Positions 33,564 through 44,823 of a stretch of 64,000 bases of DNA are shown one piece after another. Under the pieces are notes generated by a model. It was not told the DNA's origin, did not search any database, and worked only from the letters and a program-made list of their open reading frames with translations. Source of the DNA: Siphonodentalium dalli (taxonomy: Eukaryota; Mollusca; Scaphopoda; Gadilida; Siphonodentaliidae); the NCBI GenBank assembly GCA_032622095.1, contig CP136068.1, positions 119,647,509-119,711,508 on the forward strand. The letters are read 5' to 3'. The translations under genes were made by a program, and so were the position numbers. The stretch's first letter is position 1, and every line of letters starts with the position of its first letter.

Positions 33564-35150
33564 CTATGTTGTTAGAGATTTACTCCTAGTGACCACTTGA
33601 GGACCAGGAACAAACCAGCGCTTTCCATTTCCAAGGTAAGCTTTTAAACGGTCAATGTTCACTACTTTTGAAGGGAACTTTGGTCCTTTTTTGATACGAT
33701 ATACTAAATCTGATAGCCGCTCGATAACTGTGTATGGGCCATCATATTTTAACGACAACTTTCGTGACAAGCCCTTTCCGATCTGAGTTGTTCGCAGTAA
33801 TACTAAGTCCCCCACCATTGGATTCTTTGCTGTATTTTTGTGTATACGGAGATCATAGTGACGTTTCTGGCTATCACTAGATAACTTCATTTTATCCTGA
33901 GCTACATCAAAAAAATTCTCAAATTTATTTTGCATGTTCTCAACATATTCGGGTATGTGTTGGGTGTCATCGCCAGGACCTTCCCCCACCGAAACACTGT
34001 CAGAATATATCAAATCTATGGGCAGACGTGCTTCCCTCCCCAACATCATCATGTTGGGCGAGAATCCCGTGCTTTCATGTAACGACGATCTGTATGCTGC
34101 CATCACTAAGGGCAAATGCTCATCCCAATCACGTTGGGACTTATTAATATATTTGCTCAACATATCTTTAATGCTTCTCATCAGGCGTTCAACTAATCCA
34201 TCTGATTGAGGATGAAATGGAGTAGTCCTTGTTTTGTCAATATGTAAACATTTGCAAATGTATTGGAATAGATGGCTTTCAAACTTCCGCCCCTGATCGG
34301 TGTGTACCTGTACTGGTACCCCCCATCTGGAAATGAATTCTTTGATGAAAATGTCAGACACGGTGGCAGCCTCCTGGTTCGGCATCGGATAGGCTTCGCA
34401 CCACCGTGTGAAATAATCAGTTATCACTAACATATACTTATTTCCCCGGTTGGTTTTAGTCATCGGTCCTGCGATATCTAGGGCTACTCTCTCCATCGGT
34501 GCACCTACCAGGTATTGCTTCATTGGCCCGCTTGTCTTAGATCCCACTTTGCGCTTCTGACACATGGAGCATTTCTGTATGAACATGTGTACGGTACTAT
34601 GATACCCTGGCCAATAAAATCGGTCCCTTATACGACCTACTACTCGCGTTACACCCAGATGTCCTGCTATGGCGTCACTATGTAACATTTTAAGTGCTTC
34701 TTGTCTCCAACATGTGTGTAATACTAGCTGCCATGTTTCGCTGTCTGTCTGCTCATTGACCCATTTTCTATATAGAATTCCATCTCTCATCTCTAACCTC
34801 TCCCATTGAGCCCAATATGTTTTGATTTTGCTCGACATTTGCGATATATGCTCCCATCTCGGTTTGTGGCTATCTTCTTCCTTCCACTCGATTATTACGG
34901 ATATTTCTTTATCCTTCCTTTGTTCATCTGACATCTCCTGTTTTGTCTTTGGTATAAGCCAACTTTGCATCTCAGCTTCGCCACTGCTGTCAGTTTGACG
35001 TGTGACCCTATTCACTTTGTCAGCATTGACCACATCACATTCGCTATCTTGTTTAGCCTCATCGCGTTTCAGAGCTTTCCAGCAATGTTCGCAATTTTCT
35101 GGAGTCCGCCTGGATAGCCCATCAGCATTTGTATGCAATCGCCCTGCGCG
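33564..35150 (-). pseudogene. Integrase domain of the LTR element pol
   Basis: It starts inside the RNase H tail (NADGLSRR) and contains the HHCC zinc domain (HSDAIAGHLG, then CSMCQKRK). The catalytic core carries the D, D, E residues: VALDIAGPM, VHTDQGRKFE, and the E in GLVERLMRSIKD. The C-terminal GPY-type module reads YDGPYTVIERL. The frame is open for about 520 codons, but the junction to RNase H upstream is cut by an in-frame TAG at about 35151. Integrase inserts the element's DNA into the host chromosome. The domain order RT-RH-IN is that of Ty3/Gypsy. Confidence 0.92.
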
Positions 35151-35153
35151 ATG

Positions 35154-35768
35154 CTAAATGTTAAAATCATATGTGTCGAGAACACTGATCCACCTTGCTA
35201 CCTGACTTTCAGGATTTTTAAATTTCCTTAGCCAATTTAAGGCGCCATGGTCGGTTCTTACTAAAAATTTCACATTAAATAGGTATGGGTGAACATTTTT
35301 CACGCCATCCACTATAGCCAACAACTCTTTTCTCGTTATGCAGTAAGATCGCTCTGGCTTTGATAATGCTCTGCTAAAATAGGCCACGGCATGCTCGCCA
35401 TCTTCGTACTCTTGCGAAAGTACCGCACCGATGCTTCCATTGCTCGCATCAGAATCGAGTATAAATGACCTTGAAAAATCAGGGTACTTCAAGACAGGTT
35501 CGTTCATCAATGCCATTTTCAGCTTCTGAAATGCTTCATCACATTCGGAATTCCATGCAAATTTTTCGTTTTTCTCGGTGAGCTTGTGTAACGGCCTGGC
35601 TATTTGTGCGAAGTTACGTATGAATTTTCTATAATAGGAGCATGTTCCTAAAAAGCTCCTGATGTCTTTGACTGACCGGGGTGGGGCCCATGATTGGATG
35701 GCCTTGACCTTTCCCGGATCTGGCTCTACTCCTTTCTCTGAGACTAGATGTCCCAAGAATGCACACTT
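35154..35768 (-). pseudogene. RNase H domain of the LTR element pol
   Basis: Contains FLGTCSYYRKFIRNFA (RT connection), FILDSDASNGSIGAVLSQ (first RNase H Asp), YFSRALSKPERSY, then ITRKELLAIVDGVK (Glu) and LVRTDHGALNWL (Asp). It is separated from RT by an in-frame TAG at about 35769 and from integrase by another at about 35151. Apart from these it is well preserved. Confidence 0.9.
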
Positions 35769-35771
35769 TTG

Positions 35772-36400
35772 CTAGAAGAGGTGAAACTTCTTCGGTGATA
35801 GTTTGAGTCCAGCATCATTGACCCTTGTCAATACCTGATCAAGTCTTTGACATTGACCTTCAAATGTCCTTGAGAAAACCAGAATGTCATCTATATATAG
35901 CACACAAATTTGCCACTGTAAACCAGCTAAGACAGTTTCCATCAGTCTTTCAAATGAGGCTCCGGCATTGCAGAGACCGAAAGGCATAACTTTGAATTGA
36001 TACTGAGAGTTTCCAGAGGTCAAACTAGAGGTCACGAAGGATGTCTTAGGCTTATCTTTTTCCGACATAGGTGTCTGCCAGTATCCGGCCATTAAGTCAA
36101 GCCCGCTGTACCATTTCGAGCCTCTGAGAGCATCTAAACTGTCGTCTGTCCTTGGTATAGGATATGAGTCACGAACTGTGACCTCATTGACCTTGGGAAA
36201 ATCAATACAAAAGCGTATTTCTGGTGGCTGGTCATGTGACCCTGGTTTCTTCTGACCTTTTCGGACTATTACAATTGGGCTTGCCCAACTAGAATAGGAT
36301 TCCTCGATAACATCGGCTACTAGCATGCGTTTGATCTCATCATCTGCCTGTGGTCTCACTGCAAAATGGAATACGACGTGGAGCTTGCTTGATAGGCTTG
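35772..36400 (-). pseudogene. Reverse transcriptase domain of the LTR element pol
   Basis: Shows the Ty3/Gypsy RT motifs: MLVADVIEESYSSWASPIV, RFCIDFPKVNEVTVRDSYPI, motif A (YSGLDLMAGYWQ), motif B (FKVMPFGLCNAGASFERLM) and motif C (VLYIDDILVFS). A frameshift at about 36365 separates it from the protease-linker frame, and a stop ends it at 35769. The catalytic residues themselves are kept. Confidence 0.93.
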
Positions 36401-37320
36401 GCATCACCGGTATCAATGCTATGTTCCACTAACTGCGTCCGACCTAAGTCTAGCTTGTTTTTGGCAAACACTGACTCATGTTTCATGATTAGTTTCTTCA
36501 CATCTTTGATCTGTTCGGCTGACAGATTATCGCCACACTGGTCTATCAAAATTTGCATGTGCTCCGGCAACTCTATCGGTTTCTCTCGCTCATCACTTTC
36601 TGTGATATGGTTAATATATGCTGCCTCGGATTCATTGCATTCGGCCACCTGTATATGCTCATCTTCCTGTTTCGCTGATATATTCAATGGTGTGATGTAT
36701 TCTCTTTTCACTGGCTCACACACTGCCATATGTGTGTTCTTGTACAACACTTTTGATTGGCTGTTCAGATTTATCAATCTGACTGGCACGCATGTCTGTC
36801 CTGGATCAAATATACTTGATGCTAATAACAGGCCCTCTTGCTGCAGTCGATCGCCTTGAGACATCACCATCGCTGTCCGTACATAAGGTTTCTCACCCTC
36901 AATATTTGTAGGTACGATCATTTCTGCTAGAGGCGAAATAACCACATTTCCTTGGAGCGTCAACATAAATGTTGAATCTAGCTGGCTTTCTAACTGGCAT
37001 TTGAAAACATAATTTTTAACAGTAAGCGTCTTATCAGCAAAATTAATATTGCATCCATTTTGGTACAAAAAATTGTAACCCAGTATGGCAGGCGTGTCTA
37101 AATCTGCAATAATCATACGACACATGCAGCATATTTCTCCAATCACAATAGGAAATTTAGCCGCCCCTAATGGAGTGACATTTTCACCATCTGCCATTTT
37201 TAATTTTCCGCATCCACCCTCTAATGGTGGTCTTGCATTCTCTGGGATTTCGTAGTACACACGAGAGTGTAATACTTATATAGTAGCGCCGCTGTCAATC
37301 AACCAGTTCATTTTTCGGCC
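36340..37320 (-). pseudogene. Protease domain and linker of the LTR element pol
   Basis: The retropepsin active site is visible as NWLIDSGAT near 37280-37310. It is followed two codons later by an in-frame TAA. The rest of the domain follows in the same frame (LKMADGENVTPLG, then TPAILGYNFLYQNGC, the 'ILG.DFL' flap-side motif). A linker leads to RT. The stop directly after the catalytic loop makes the product non-functional. Confidence 0.85.
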
Positions 37321-37460
37321 AAAAAGACTAACGCCCAAAAATAGGCCATCGCTATGTTTGTCTTTAAATTCATAGACAAGCTCGGGTCTGTTTAAATCAT
37401 CATCAATTTCAACGTCATCCAATGTCTTTGCTGCCCCTTGACCCACAGGAACAGCACAGC

Positions 37461-37765
37461 TTAGTTTCCCGGATTCATTCCCGGCTGTCTAGCTGCTTTA
37501 TCTCGGTGCTCATCAACTGAATCATGCTGTCGGGTCATTTGGCTTCGATTATCAATAGCATTGTGCTGTCTGTCCATTTGGCTATGATTATCGCCCGAGT
37601 ATTGCTGCCGTCTCATTTGGCGGTGATTATCACCTGAGTGGTGTTCTCGGTTCATTTGACCTGACCTGTCCCTTTGATCTCTCTGCTTTTTAAAGCATTT
37701 ATCTTCGGTATGATTGTCTTTCTGACAGTAATTACAATGCTTCTTAGGCCTCTGGTCTCGCCTTA
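37461..37765 (-). pseudogene. Nucleocapsid remnant of gag (CCHC knuckle)
   Basis: Contains CNYCQKDNHTEDKC, a C-x2-C-x4-H-x4-C zinc knuckle, followed by a Gln/Arg/Asp/His-rich tail of four degenerate repeats of an MxRQH(D/N)S-like unit. Everything N-terminal of the knuckle (matrix, capsid) is missing. The frame upstream runs straight into LTR sequence, so a deletion has fused the LTR to the knuckle. Confidence 0.8.
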
Positions 37766-37767
37766 AC

Positions 37768-38700
37768 ACATATTCCATAAATATGGAAGTGAACGACATG
37801 ACTCGAAAATAGGCGGTAGCAACCGCGGCGAAAATGTCAACAAACTCCGAAAAGTCCCATCAAAAGTCACATTTCTTTGCTAGCCCGTTACGGCTGAGTT
37901 GGGCTGAAGTTGCATTAAGTTACCTTCTTCCAATATAAATGGGCGGCGTTTATTGTTTGCTATGCAACGTCTCTGTGATTTCCCTGTGTGTTTCCGTTGA
38001 TCAGTTTTTAATCAAGTTATAATTTGTGGAACCCCTTTTGACGGTTGGGCAGGCCCTTTTATACCCGTACACCACAATGTGGAGTACCAACGGAAGTATA
38101 CCACATTTGTGGAGCGTTCACGCGCTACAGATGTGGTGTACTTCGTTGCCGTAACTAAGAAAACAGGTGACATCTTAGAAACCAAAGGCGGAGCTAATTA
38201 ATATGCATGAGATGACATCACCCGTAAGTTTGACGAAAGGCAAAATTGCGCGAATACTTTTGATTGAATAAATGTCCTAAAACATGGAAATGAGGATATA
38301 GGATGGAATGATATATAGTTAAACCGATGTAATACGATATGGTGCATAAAACGGCAGATTGACAATGGTGAGTGAATTGTAGTTTTTATATAATTACGAC
38401 TTGAATATAGAAAACTTGAAAGTGTGAAAATTAACCAAAGAGGTTCCCGAAGAGTTGAATATTTGACTAGAACTTTAATAACTTTGAAATTATTTAAAGA
38501 ATAGAATTTGAGTTAATTTATGCATTATATTAATAATAAATACTGATAATAGTTATGAACTATTGTGAAGTATTTGAAGTATATTTTAACTTTATAGTAT
38601 AAATATTAATAATAACTTTTGCAAGTACTTATAATGATAAAGTATTACAGACATAATAACAATACAATAATGTCAATATTGAATATCAGATTTCATTACA
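37768..38700 (-). repeat. 5' LTR, truncated at its inner end
   Basis: Matches 31187-32097 of the other LTR and ends at cattaca (38694-38700) next to the duplicated gttg. The inner 560 bp or so (U5 side in element orientation), the primer-binding site and most of gag are absent, apparently by one deletion. Confidence 0.88.
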
Positions 38701-40221
38701 GTTGTTAGGTTATTCACGTATTCGTCCAGTGCGTAATTTCGACCTTGACGTGGTGTGAATGCTGACTTGTTGCAGACCAAAAAACCATCGCTGTGTGAAT
38801 CTTTGTCCGCGAAAAATTCCTTGAGGCGTATTTTGCGACAGAACTCGTCTATGTCCGAGTGCAATTCTTCACAATTTTTATTTGGAACTGGTGTGATTTT
38901 CATTCCGCGCCCAAGGAGTTTAATTTCGTCATCATCGAGTTTACGGCTGGACAGATTGAAAATCTTGGGATCTACATGATTTCTATTTGACTGTGTGTGG
39001 GGCTGGCTGATTTTTCTTTGCTGGCTCTGGCCTGGCCGCTCCCTAAAAAATGCACTACACGTTCAGATGTTTTGGTAATTCTGGGGTTATTCGCAGCTTT
39101 GGCCCAACGTTTTTGTGGTCCAAGTTGTCCCCTGTTCGGAGATCGTGATTTTGAATATTGCCTTGAACCGCGTATGCTCTTACTTGTTCTTCTGGGGTTC
39201 TTGTTGGCTGGTGCCTTTCTCGGTTTCAGCTTATTTGGTGACCGCCACGTGATATATTCCGTCGTGGTGTTTTAATAGACCAACTCCGAGAACGTTTTCG
39301 TGGTTCTGGTTGTCTCCTACCTTGTGGTTGCCCCCTGTGTCCGTTGTTTTCTGGGCGATTAGCTTTTTTTCGTTGTTTGTTTAGTTCCCGTTTGGCATCC
39401 TTCCGTGTTTTGTTTGGAGACAAATCTATCGGTTCAATAGGTTTGCCATAGTTTTGCTCATATCCTTGAAGGAATTCTCCCTTTGGTATCCAAAATTTGT
39501 TAGATTTTTCTTCATTGCGCGAAGTGTCCATCACCCATATTTCTTTCAATTTTCCAGCTAGATGAGTCGCCGCTGTAATTCTGTCTATTTCGGTATTAAT
39601 TTCATCATCAAGTTTACTGTAAATGTCTTCATACCTTTGCTTTTTCATTGAAAGTAACTTCATGTGAGTTTCGAAGCTATGAACTGCGAGTTCAAACCTT
39701 ATCGCGGTCTGGTTCTCTGGTTCGCCTTCGATAACAGGCATGAGGAATTTATCTGGAAGTATTGGATCGTCACGCTGTATCCAACTTTTGTATATATCTA
39801 AGTATCTGTTGCATTTGAGAGCATTCCAATAAGCTTGTTTGCGTTCATTAAGTTTGCGTCTCCAGATACTTGTAATTTCTTTTCTTTTTCTATAGGCTTC
39901 TTTCTCGGGTGTAATCTCGTTAAGTTCATTGAACATCTCTGGTCCAATGGCTTGTGACATTTCCCGTCCGTTTGGTTCTGCATTGTGTGCAGTTTGAATA
40001 AACATCCGGATGTCTCCACTCAGAGAATCGTGTGCTTCTTTTTCCTGGTTTAAACGAATGTCCAAGGTTTTGAGCATAGTAACTGAATTTTCCGCATGTT
40101 GCTCAATAGACTGGAACAAATCTTTGAATGATTCCATTTGTTTCTCTATAGAATGCAACACCGTTACAATTTCCTTCATTGTGTTCTCTGAGTCCTCCCG
40201 ACTTTGTTTGCGTGTGTTCAT
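38701..40221 (-). pseudogene. N-terminal part of the PLE protein
   Basis: The 331-codon stretch 39226-40221 starts at ATG (MNTRKQSRED). It has a long helical, partly coiled-coil region and ends in a basic Ser/Arg-rich segment (RKRSRSWSIKT) that could be a nuclear localisation signal. After a frame break comes the conserved PLE lead-in to RT near 38960-38890 (NLSSRKLDDDEIKLLGRGM) and then CNKSAFTPRQGRN. It stops at the LTR insertion point, and the frame resumes at 30619 on the far side. Confidence 0.75.
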
Positions 40222-40320
40222 GTTTGTCTTGTACGTAGATTCATATATTGAATAGTAGAAAGTTCAAACGTACAGGGGTATATATAGATAACATGTGATT
40301 AAAAACACAAACACATCATT

Positions 40321-40374
40321 TGGCTTTAAAACTAGGCCTTTCACGGCTTCAGGGCCGATCTTCAGGTTCCGCCA
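40321..40374 (-). ncRNA. Hammerhead-like ribozyme in the PLE pseudo-LTR (copy 2)
   Basis: The 54-nt sequence is identical in all core positions to 44824-44877. Its location in the upstream partial copy is where PLE hammerheads are known to lie. Confidence 0.6.
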
Positions 40375-40428
40375 TTTTTATTTTGTATTGTGACGTCACT
40401 TCCGGGAGGTTGGTATGTGACGCTATGA

Positions 40429-41364
40429 TTATATGATGGAGTTTAGTTTCGGATTCAAAAGCTTCCGGAATTTTTCTTCCTTTTGAAGTCTTTTGAATCT
40501 GCTAACTTGCATCATCTTGTGTAATGGGAAAATCCGGAAGGATTTACCGCCACAGTCATCGAGATGTCCACTTAAGGGAATCATCCGTAATGCCGGATGT
40601 TTGATCTGCGAGCGGTGGATCCGTGTTCTTTCCACAAGCGAATTTCCCGTCTCTCCAACATAGAATTCCCTACATCCCGAACATAATTATTATAACATAA
40701 ATTAGATTTTGGGATTTGCAGTCCATGTCTTCATTAGGGCGAACATCTTGTCCATTCTTTAATAGGAAGTGTGTCCCGGTTAATATACAGAAACATGTCC
40801 CGCATCTGGGGTCGCCACATTTTGGTGATTTCTTTATCTCGTTTTTCACCACTGTCAAACTTGGCTCGTGTTAGAATCTATTTTATATTTCAAGGCTGTT
40901 GCTTGCTCTGTAGTAAGTGATCAGTTTTTACCAATTGCTTCATCTTTGGACTTTTGTGAAGCATTGGTATCAATGATTTAGCCGTTTGCATAACATTTGG
41001 ATGGCGAGTATTGTGTGTAACCACAAAAGGAATGAGATCGGGATTGCATTCTTTAGTTTTGTCTGTGCGGAGCTCTATGAGAGGAATTTTCTTGGCTTCA
41101 ACAATACCATTATCAATTAGTTTTTTTAGGATATTCTTGTGCCAAGAGGAATGTCCGGAGTTCCTCCAGTCGGATGTTTCTCTGCGCGATATCGTCCACA
41201 ATGGTACAAACCCTCCGTGCGAGGCAATACGGAACATTCCGTTTGGTGTGTGATGGATGACACGACTTAAAGTTTAAATACTGATGCGTGTCGGTAGGTT
41301 TATAGTAAATATCCGTCGTGATTCGTTCTGCTGATTTTTTCACGAGGATATCCAGGAATGGCAA
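40429..41364 (-). pseudogene. PLE RT end, finger and GIY-YIG endonuclease (second copy, broken)
   Basis: Open pieces at 41113-41364, 40890-41237, 40670-40858 and 40429-40635 lie in different frames. Together they cover LPFLDILVKK, TDIYYKPTDTHQYL, CLARRVCTIV, PFVVTHNTRHPN, CGDPRCGTC, the GIY-YIG core and the IHRSQI helix. A small insertion in the GIY-YIG core (near 40685) and frame changes at 41100 and 40880 break it. The C-terminal end (EEKFRKLLNPKLN) is intact here, unlike the copy at 28.7 kb. Confidence 0.85.
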
Positions 41365-41737
41365 CTCATTATTGTCGGTTTCTATCGTGAATTGTATTGC
41401 CGGATCATGTCCAACAAATTCGACGATTCATATGCAACATATATACGACAATCGTGGAAACGTTATATTGATGACTGCTTTCTCATTTGGGACCCAACTC
41501 AAGGGGACTTGAATGAATTCCACAATATCCTCAATTCACTAAATCCGGCAATACAATTCACGATAGAAACCGACAATAATGAGTTGCCATTCCTGGATGT
41601 CCTCGTGAAAAAATCAGCAGAACGAATCACGACGGATATTTACTATAAACCTACCGACACGCATCAGTATTTAAACTTTAAGTCGTGTTATCCATCACAC
41701 ACCAAACGGAATGTTCCGTATTGCCTCGCACGGAGGG
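41213..41737. repeat. Inverted repeat of PLE sequence, 192-bp arms
   Basis: Arms 41213-41404 and 41546-41737 are reverse complements with very few differences. The 141-bp spacer (41405-41545) is present only once. This marks the head-to-head junction of two PLE copies. Confidence 0.92.
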
Positions 41738-41743
41738 TTTGTA
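41408..41743 (+). pseudogene. PLE RT motif C region, + strand copy
   Basis: Encodes SNKFDDSYATYIRQSWKR, then the intact catalytic box YIDDCFLIW, LPFLDVLVKK and CLARRV. Interrupted by the LINE after RRVC. It shows the ancestral YIDD where the copy at 29.7 kb has YIAD. Confidence 0.85.
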
Positions 41744-44000
41744 TTGAACATATTTATTGTGACCCACAAATGTATATACAAATTACACATATTATTATAG
41801 ACATAATATATTATATAGATATAGTTGTGTGGGCACAGAGGATCGGAGCACAAGTTACGGAACTTATCAGAGCCCCTCTCCTCTGGCATTTGGCTGCTAA
41901 TAAAAGTAATTAGAGATAGGTTCAAAATTTAAAGTGGAATTCTGCATGCTGTAGCTGTTTGGAGTGGCTATGGTCTCGCGGTAGGGGTTAGGGTAACATT
42001 TATGAGAAGCGGTCAGTCGAAGAAATAAATGAATGGACTGTCTCGAAAATGCGCGTATTTATTGTTTCACTATAGTGCGGGATGCCGAACAGGAGATCTT
42101 TTTCAGAGACGATAGATACATTAAGTTCATCCAACCTTGCCCACATCAGTTCTCTGGAGTCTGCGTACCAAGGACAACTGAAGAACACATGGTTAGCGTC
42201 TTCACATGCATAACCACAACTACATGATGGTTGAGCCAAGATGTAATTTTCATGTTTGTCGAAGTTTAGATCACTGCAGTTATTTCTGAGTCTACAGTGC
42301 AGTATGTTTAGTTTCCTCTGACCAGCGTTATAGTATGATGGGGGTTTTATAGTAATTTCTTATTTGCACAAAGTTTTATACATGTTACTTATGATTTCAT
42401 CTTTAGTTGGTTCTGATGAGGGATCAGTAAGTTTTTTGTTGTCGGTAGTGGTTTTGCATGATAAATTCCATTCATCGATCATGGACGGGATGAAACTCGA
42501 TTTGAAACGGGCCGTATTAGTGAAGTAGTTTATGTATCGTAAAGGGTTTCTGATGGGGTATCGAGATGCTTCACTGACAGTGTGGGGTAGTAACTTTGTG
42601 AGGTAGTTTGGGACATGATTGGTTAATATTTTATTCCAGGTATGCATTTTATGAAGGTTTCGTCTTTCTTTAAGGGGAGCCCATCCCAGTTCGAATAATA
42701 CTCTCTCATCTGATACCGAACGTGTCACGCCACTTACTATTCTACCAGCGTCAATATAGAGACGGTCGAGTTTCCGGAGGAGGCAATGGGGGGCGTTGTC
42801 CCAGACAACGTCTCCGTATTCCAAAATCGGGTGTACATAAGTTTTGAACATTATTTCGAGGGTTTGTCTATTTACAAGAAATTTCATTCTCCTTAGTTGT
42901 GACAGTCTGGTTGCCACTCGACTGCAGATTTCATTTATATGAGTGTCCCAATGAAGATTTGATTGTATAGAAATTCCAAGATGTTTGTGGCAAGCTACTT
43001 GCTCAATGTCGCGATCATCAAGATCAAGATCCAAATGATCTTCGGAGGGAGTGAGCGAAAACACCATAGATTTTGTTTTGTCTGCATTGAATGTAACTAA
43101 CCATTGTTTCGACCAGCAAGATACTCTATCCAAATCTTCAAATAGTTCCCGCGAACTGTCTTCGACTGATGGTTGTGCAGTGAAGAAACAAGTGTCATCT
43201 GCATACATACGAGTACGGGAGTGAATGGTCGTTGCCAGGTCATTTATATATGTCAGGAATAAGAAAGGTCCAAGGATAGATCCTTGTGGGACTCCTGCCG
43301 GAATAATGTGATAATCAGAAAAGGAGTTACCAACTAAGACACGTTGTGATCTGTTGGAGAGATAACTGTTTAGCCAGTTGTGGATGTTTCCAGTAACTCC
43401 GTATTGTTCCAGTTTGAATAACAACCCCCTGTGCCAGACTCTCTCAAACGCTTTGGAAATATCGCAAAATATTGCTGACGTATTTAACTTCTCATCGAGG
43501 GCCTGGCACAGGGTGTGGTATATCTCAAGTAACTGGAAAGTTGTGCTGTGCCCGGGGACAAATCCTGATTGATATTGGAATAGTATATTATTATTTGAGA
43601 AATGGGCGGATAAGGATTTCAGAACGATTTTCTCCATGATCTTACTGAGGCACGGGAGTAAGGATATAGGGCGGTAGTTTTTACAGCTGGATTTATCATT
43701 GTTCTTGTGGATGGGGATAACATTTCCCTGTTTCCACTTTGTCGGAAAATCGCTAAACTCGAGTGATTTCTTAAAAAGAGCTTTAAGGGGGGTGGCGATA
43801 GCTGGGCTTGTGATTTGGATCATTTTAACGGTGATTCCATCGTGGCCAGATGCTTTGTTCGGTTTCAACGTTCTAATAGCACAAATTATATCTTCGATAG
43901 TGAATTCAATGTCTGTTACAGTGTTGCTACATTTCTGGGTAAATATTGGTAGACTACACGACGACTCGTCGAGGTCTGAATTAGAGATGAACACACCATT
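41744..44000 (-). mobile_element. 5'-truncated LINE inserted in the inverted PLE copy
   Basis: A 2.26-kb insert in - orientation flanked by the 6-bp duplication tttgta (41738-41743 and 44001-44006). Its 3' end on the - strand is gtcacaataaatatgttcaa. It carries the RT and C-terminal region but no endonuclease. Confidence 0.9.
42000..44000 (-). pseudogene. LINE ORF2: RT domain and C-terminal zinc knuckle
   Basis: The stretch 42360-44000 has RT motifs in order: LKPNKASGHDGITVKMI, NYRPISLLPCLSKIMEK, motif A (IFCDISKAFERVWHRGL), motif B (AGVPQGSILGPFLFLTYIND), motif C (RMYADDTCFF), and the FNADKTKSM and HKHLGI blocks. After a stop/frame change near 42350, the C-terminal knuckle follows at 42000-42290 (CSCGYACEDANHVFFSC: C-x-C...H...C). 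The clade looks CR1/Jockey/I-like. It is not the same family as the LINE at 57-62 kb. The first codons upstream of NGVFISNS come from PLE sequence at the truncation junction. Confidence 0.9.
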
Positions 44001-44006
44001 TTTGTA

Positions 44007-44768
44007 CCATTGTGGACGATATCGCGCAGAGAAACATCCGACTGGAGGAACTCCGGACATTCCTCTTGGCACAAGAATATCCGAAAAAACTAATTGATAA
44101 TGGTATTGTTGAAGCCAAGAAAATTCCTCTCATAGAGCTCCGCACAGACAAAACTAAAGAATGCAATCCCGATCTCATTCCTTTTGTGGTTACACACAAT
44201 CCTCGGCATCCAAATGTTATGCAAACGGCTAAATCATTGATACCAATGCTTCACAAAAGTCCAAAGATGAAGCAATTGGTAAAAACTGATCACTTACTAC
44301 AGAGATTATAAAAAATATAAAAAAGATTCTAACACGAGCCAAGTTTGACAGTGGTGAAAAACGAGATAAAGAAATCACCAAATGTGGCGACCCCAGATGC
44401 GGGACATGTTTCTGTATATTAACCGGGACACACTTCCTATTAAAGAATGGACAAGATGTTCGCCCTAATGAAGACATGGACTGCAAATCCCAAAATCTAA
44501 TTTATGTTATAATATGTTCGGGATGTAGGGAATTCTATGTTGGAGAGACGGGAAATTCACTTGTGGAAAGAACACGGATCCACCGCTCGCAGATCAAACA
44601 TCCGGCATTACGGATGATTCCCTTAAGTGGACATCTCGATGACTGTGGCGGTAAATCCTTCCGGATTTTCCCATTACACAAGATGATGCAAGTTAGCAGA
44701 TTCAAAAGACTTCAAAAGGAAGAAAAATTCCGGAAGCTTTTGAATCCGAAACTAAACTCCATCATATA
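44007..44768 (+). pseudogene. PLE finger and GIY-YIG endonuclease, + strand copy
   Basis: Contains RNIRLEELRTFLLAQEYPKK, PFVVTHNPRHPN, CGDPRCGTC, LIYVIICSGC, EFYVGETG, RTRIHRSQI and the intact C-terminus ending LNPKLNSII. A stop and frame change occur near 44310 (a small duplication of ttataaaaaatataaaaaa-type sequence). Best-preserved GIY-YIG domain of the four PLE copies in the window. Confidence 0.88.
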
Positions 44769-44823
44769 ATCATAGCGTCACCTACCAACCTCCCGGAAGT
44801 GACGTCACAATACAAAATAAAAA

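Larger units (their letters stand above)
30624..38700 (-). mobile_element. Ty3/Gypsy-type LTR retrotransposon inserted in the PLE
   Basis: The element is flanked by gttg at 30620-30623 and 38701-38704. Its ends are tgtaac... and ...ttaca, the usual TG/CA inverted ends. Order on the - strand: truncated 5' LTR, NC knuckle, protease, RT, RNase H, integrase (the Ty3/Gypsy order), an extra ORF, polypurine tract and 3' LTR. The primer-binding site and most of gag are missing. Pol has several stops and a frameshift. Confidence 0.93.
28530..40252 (-). mobile_element. Near full-length Penelope-like element, split by an LTR retrotransposon
   Basis: The element reads on the - strand from about 40252 (5') to 28530 (3'). 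It is interrupted by the 8.1-kb LTR element at 30624-38700. Removing the insert and one copy of the 4-bp duplication gttg makes the PLE reading frame continuous across the join. Domain order is an N-terminal helical and basic region, RT, Cys-rich finger, GIY-YIG endonuclease, and a 3' region with a hammerhead-like fold. Several stops and frameshifts show that it is dead. Confidence 0.85.
40253..41404 (-). mobile_element. Partial PLE copy directly upstream of the main one (pseudo-LTR arrangement)
   Basis: A - strand copy covering the end of RT, the finger, GIY-YIG and the 3' region. Its 3' end (ttgaatagtagaaagttcaa) abuts the 5' end of the main PLE within a few bases. Head-to-tail partial copies of this kind are typical of PLEs, where the upstream piece acts as a pseudo-LTR. 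At 41404/41405 it joins a PLE copy in the opposite orientation. Confidence 0.85.
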
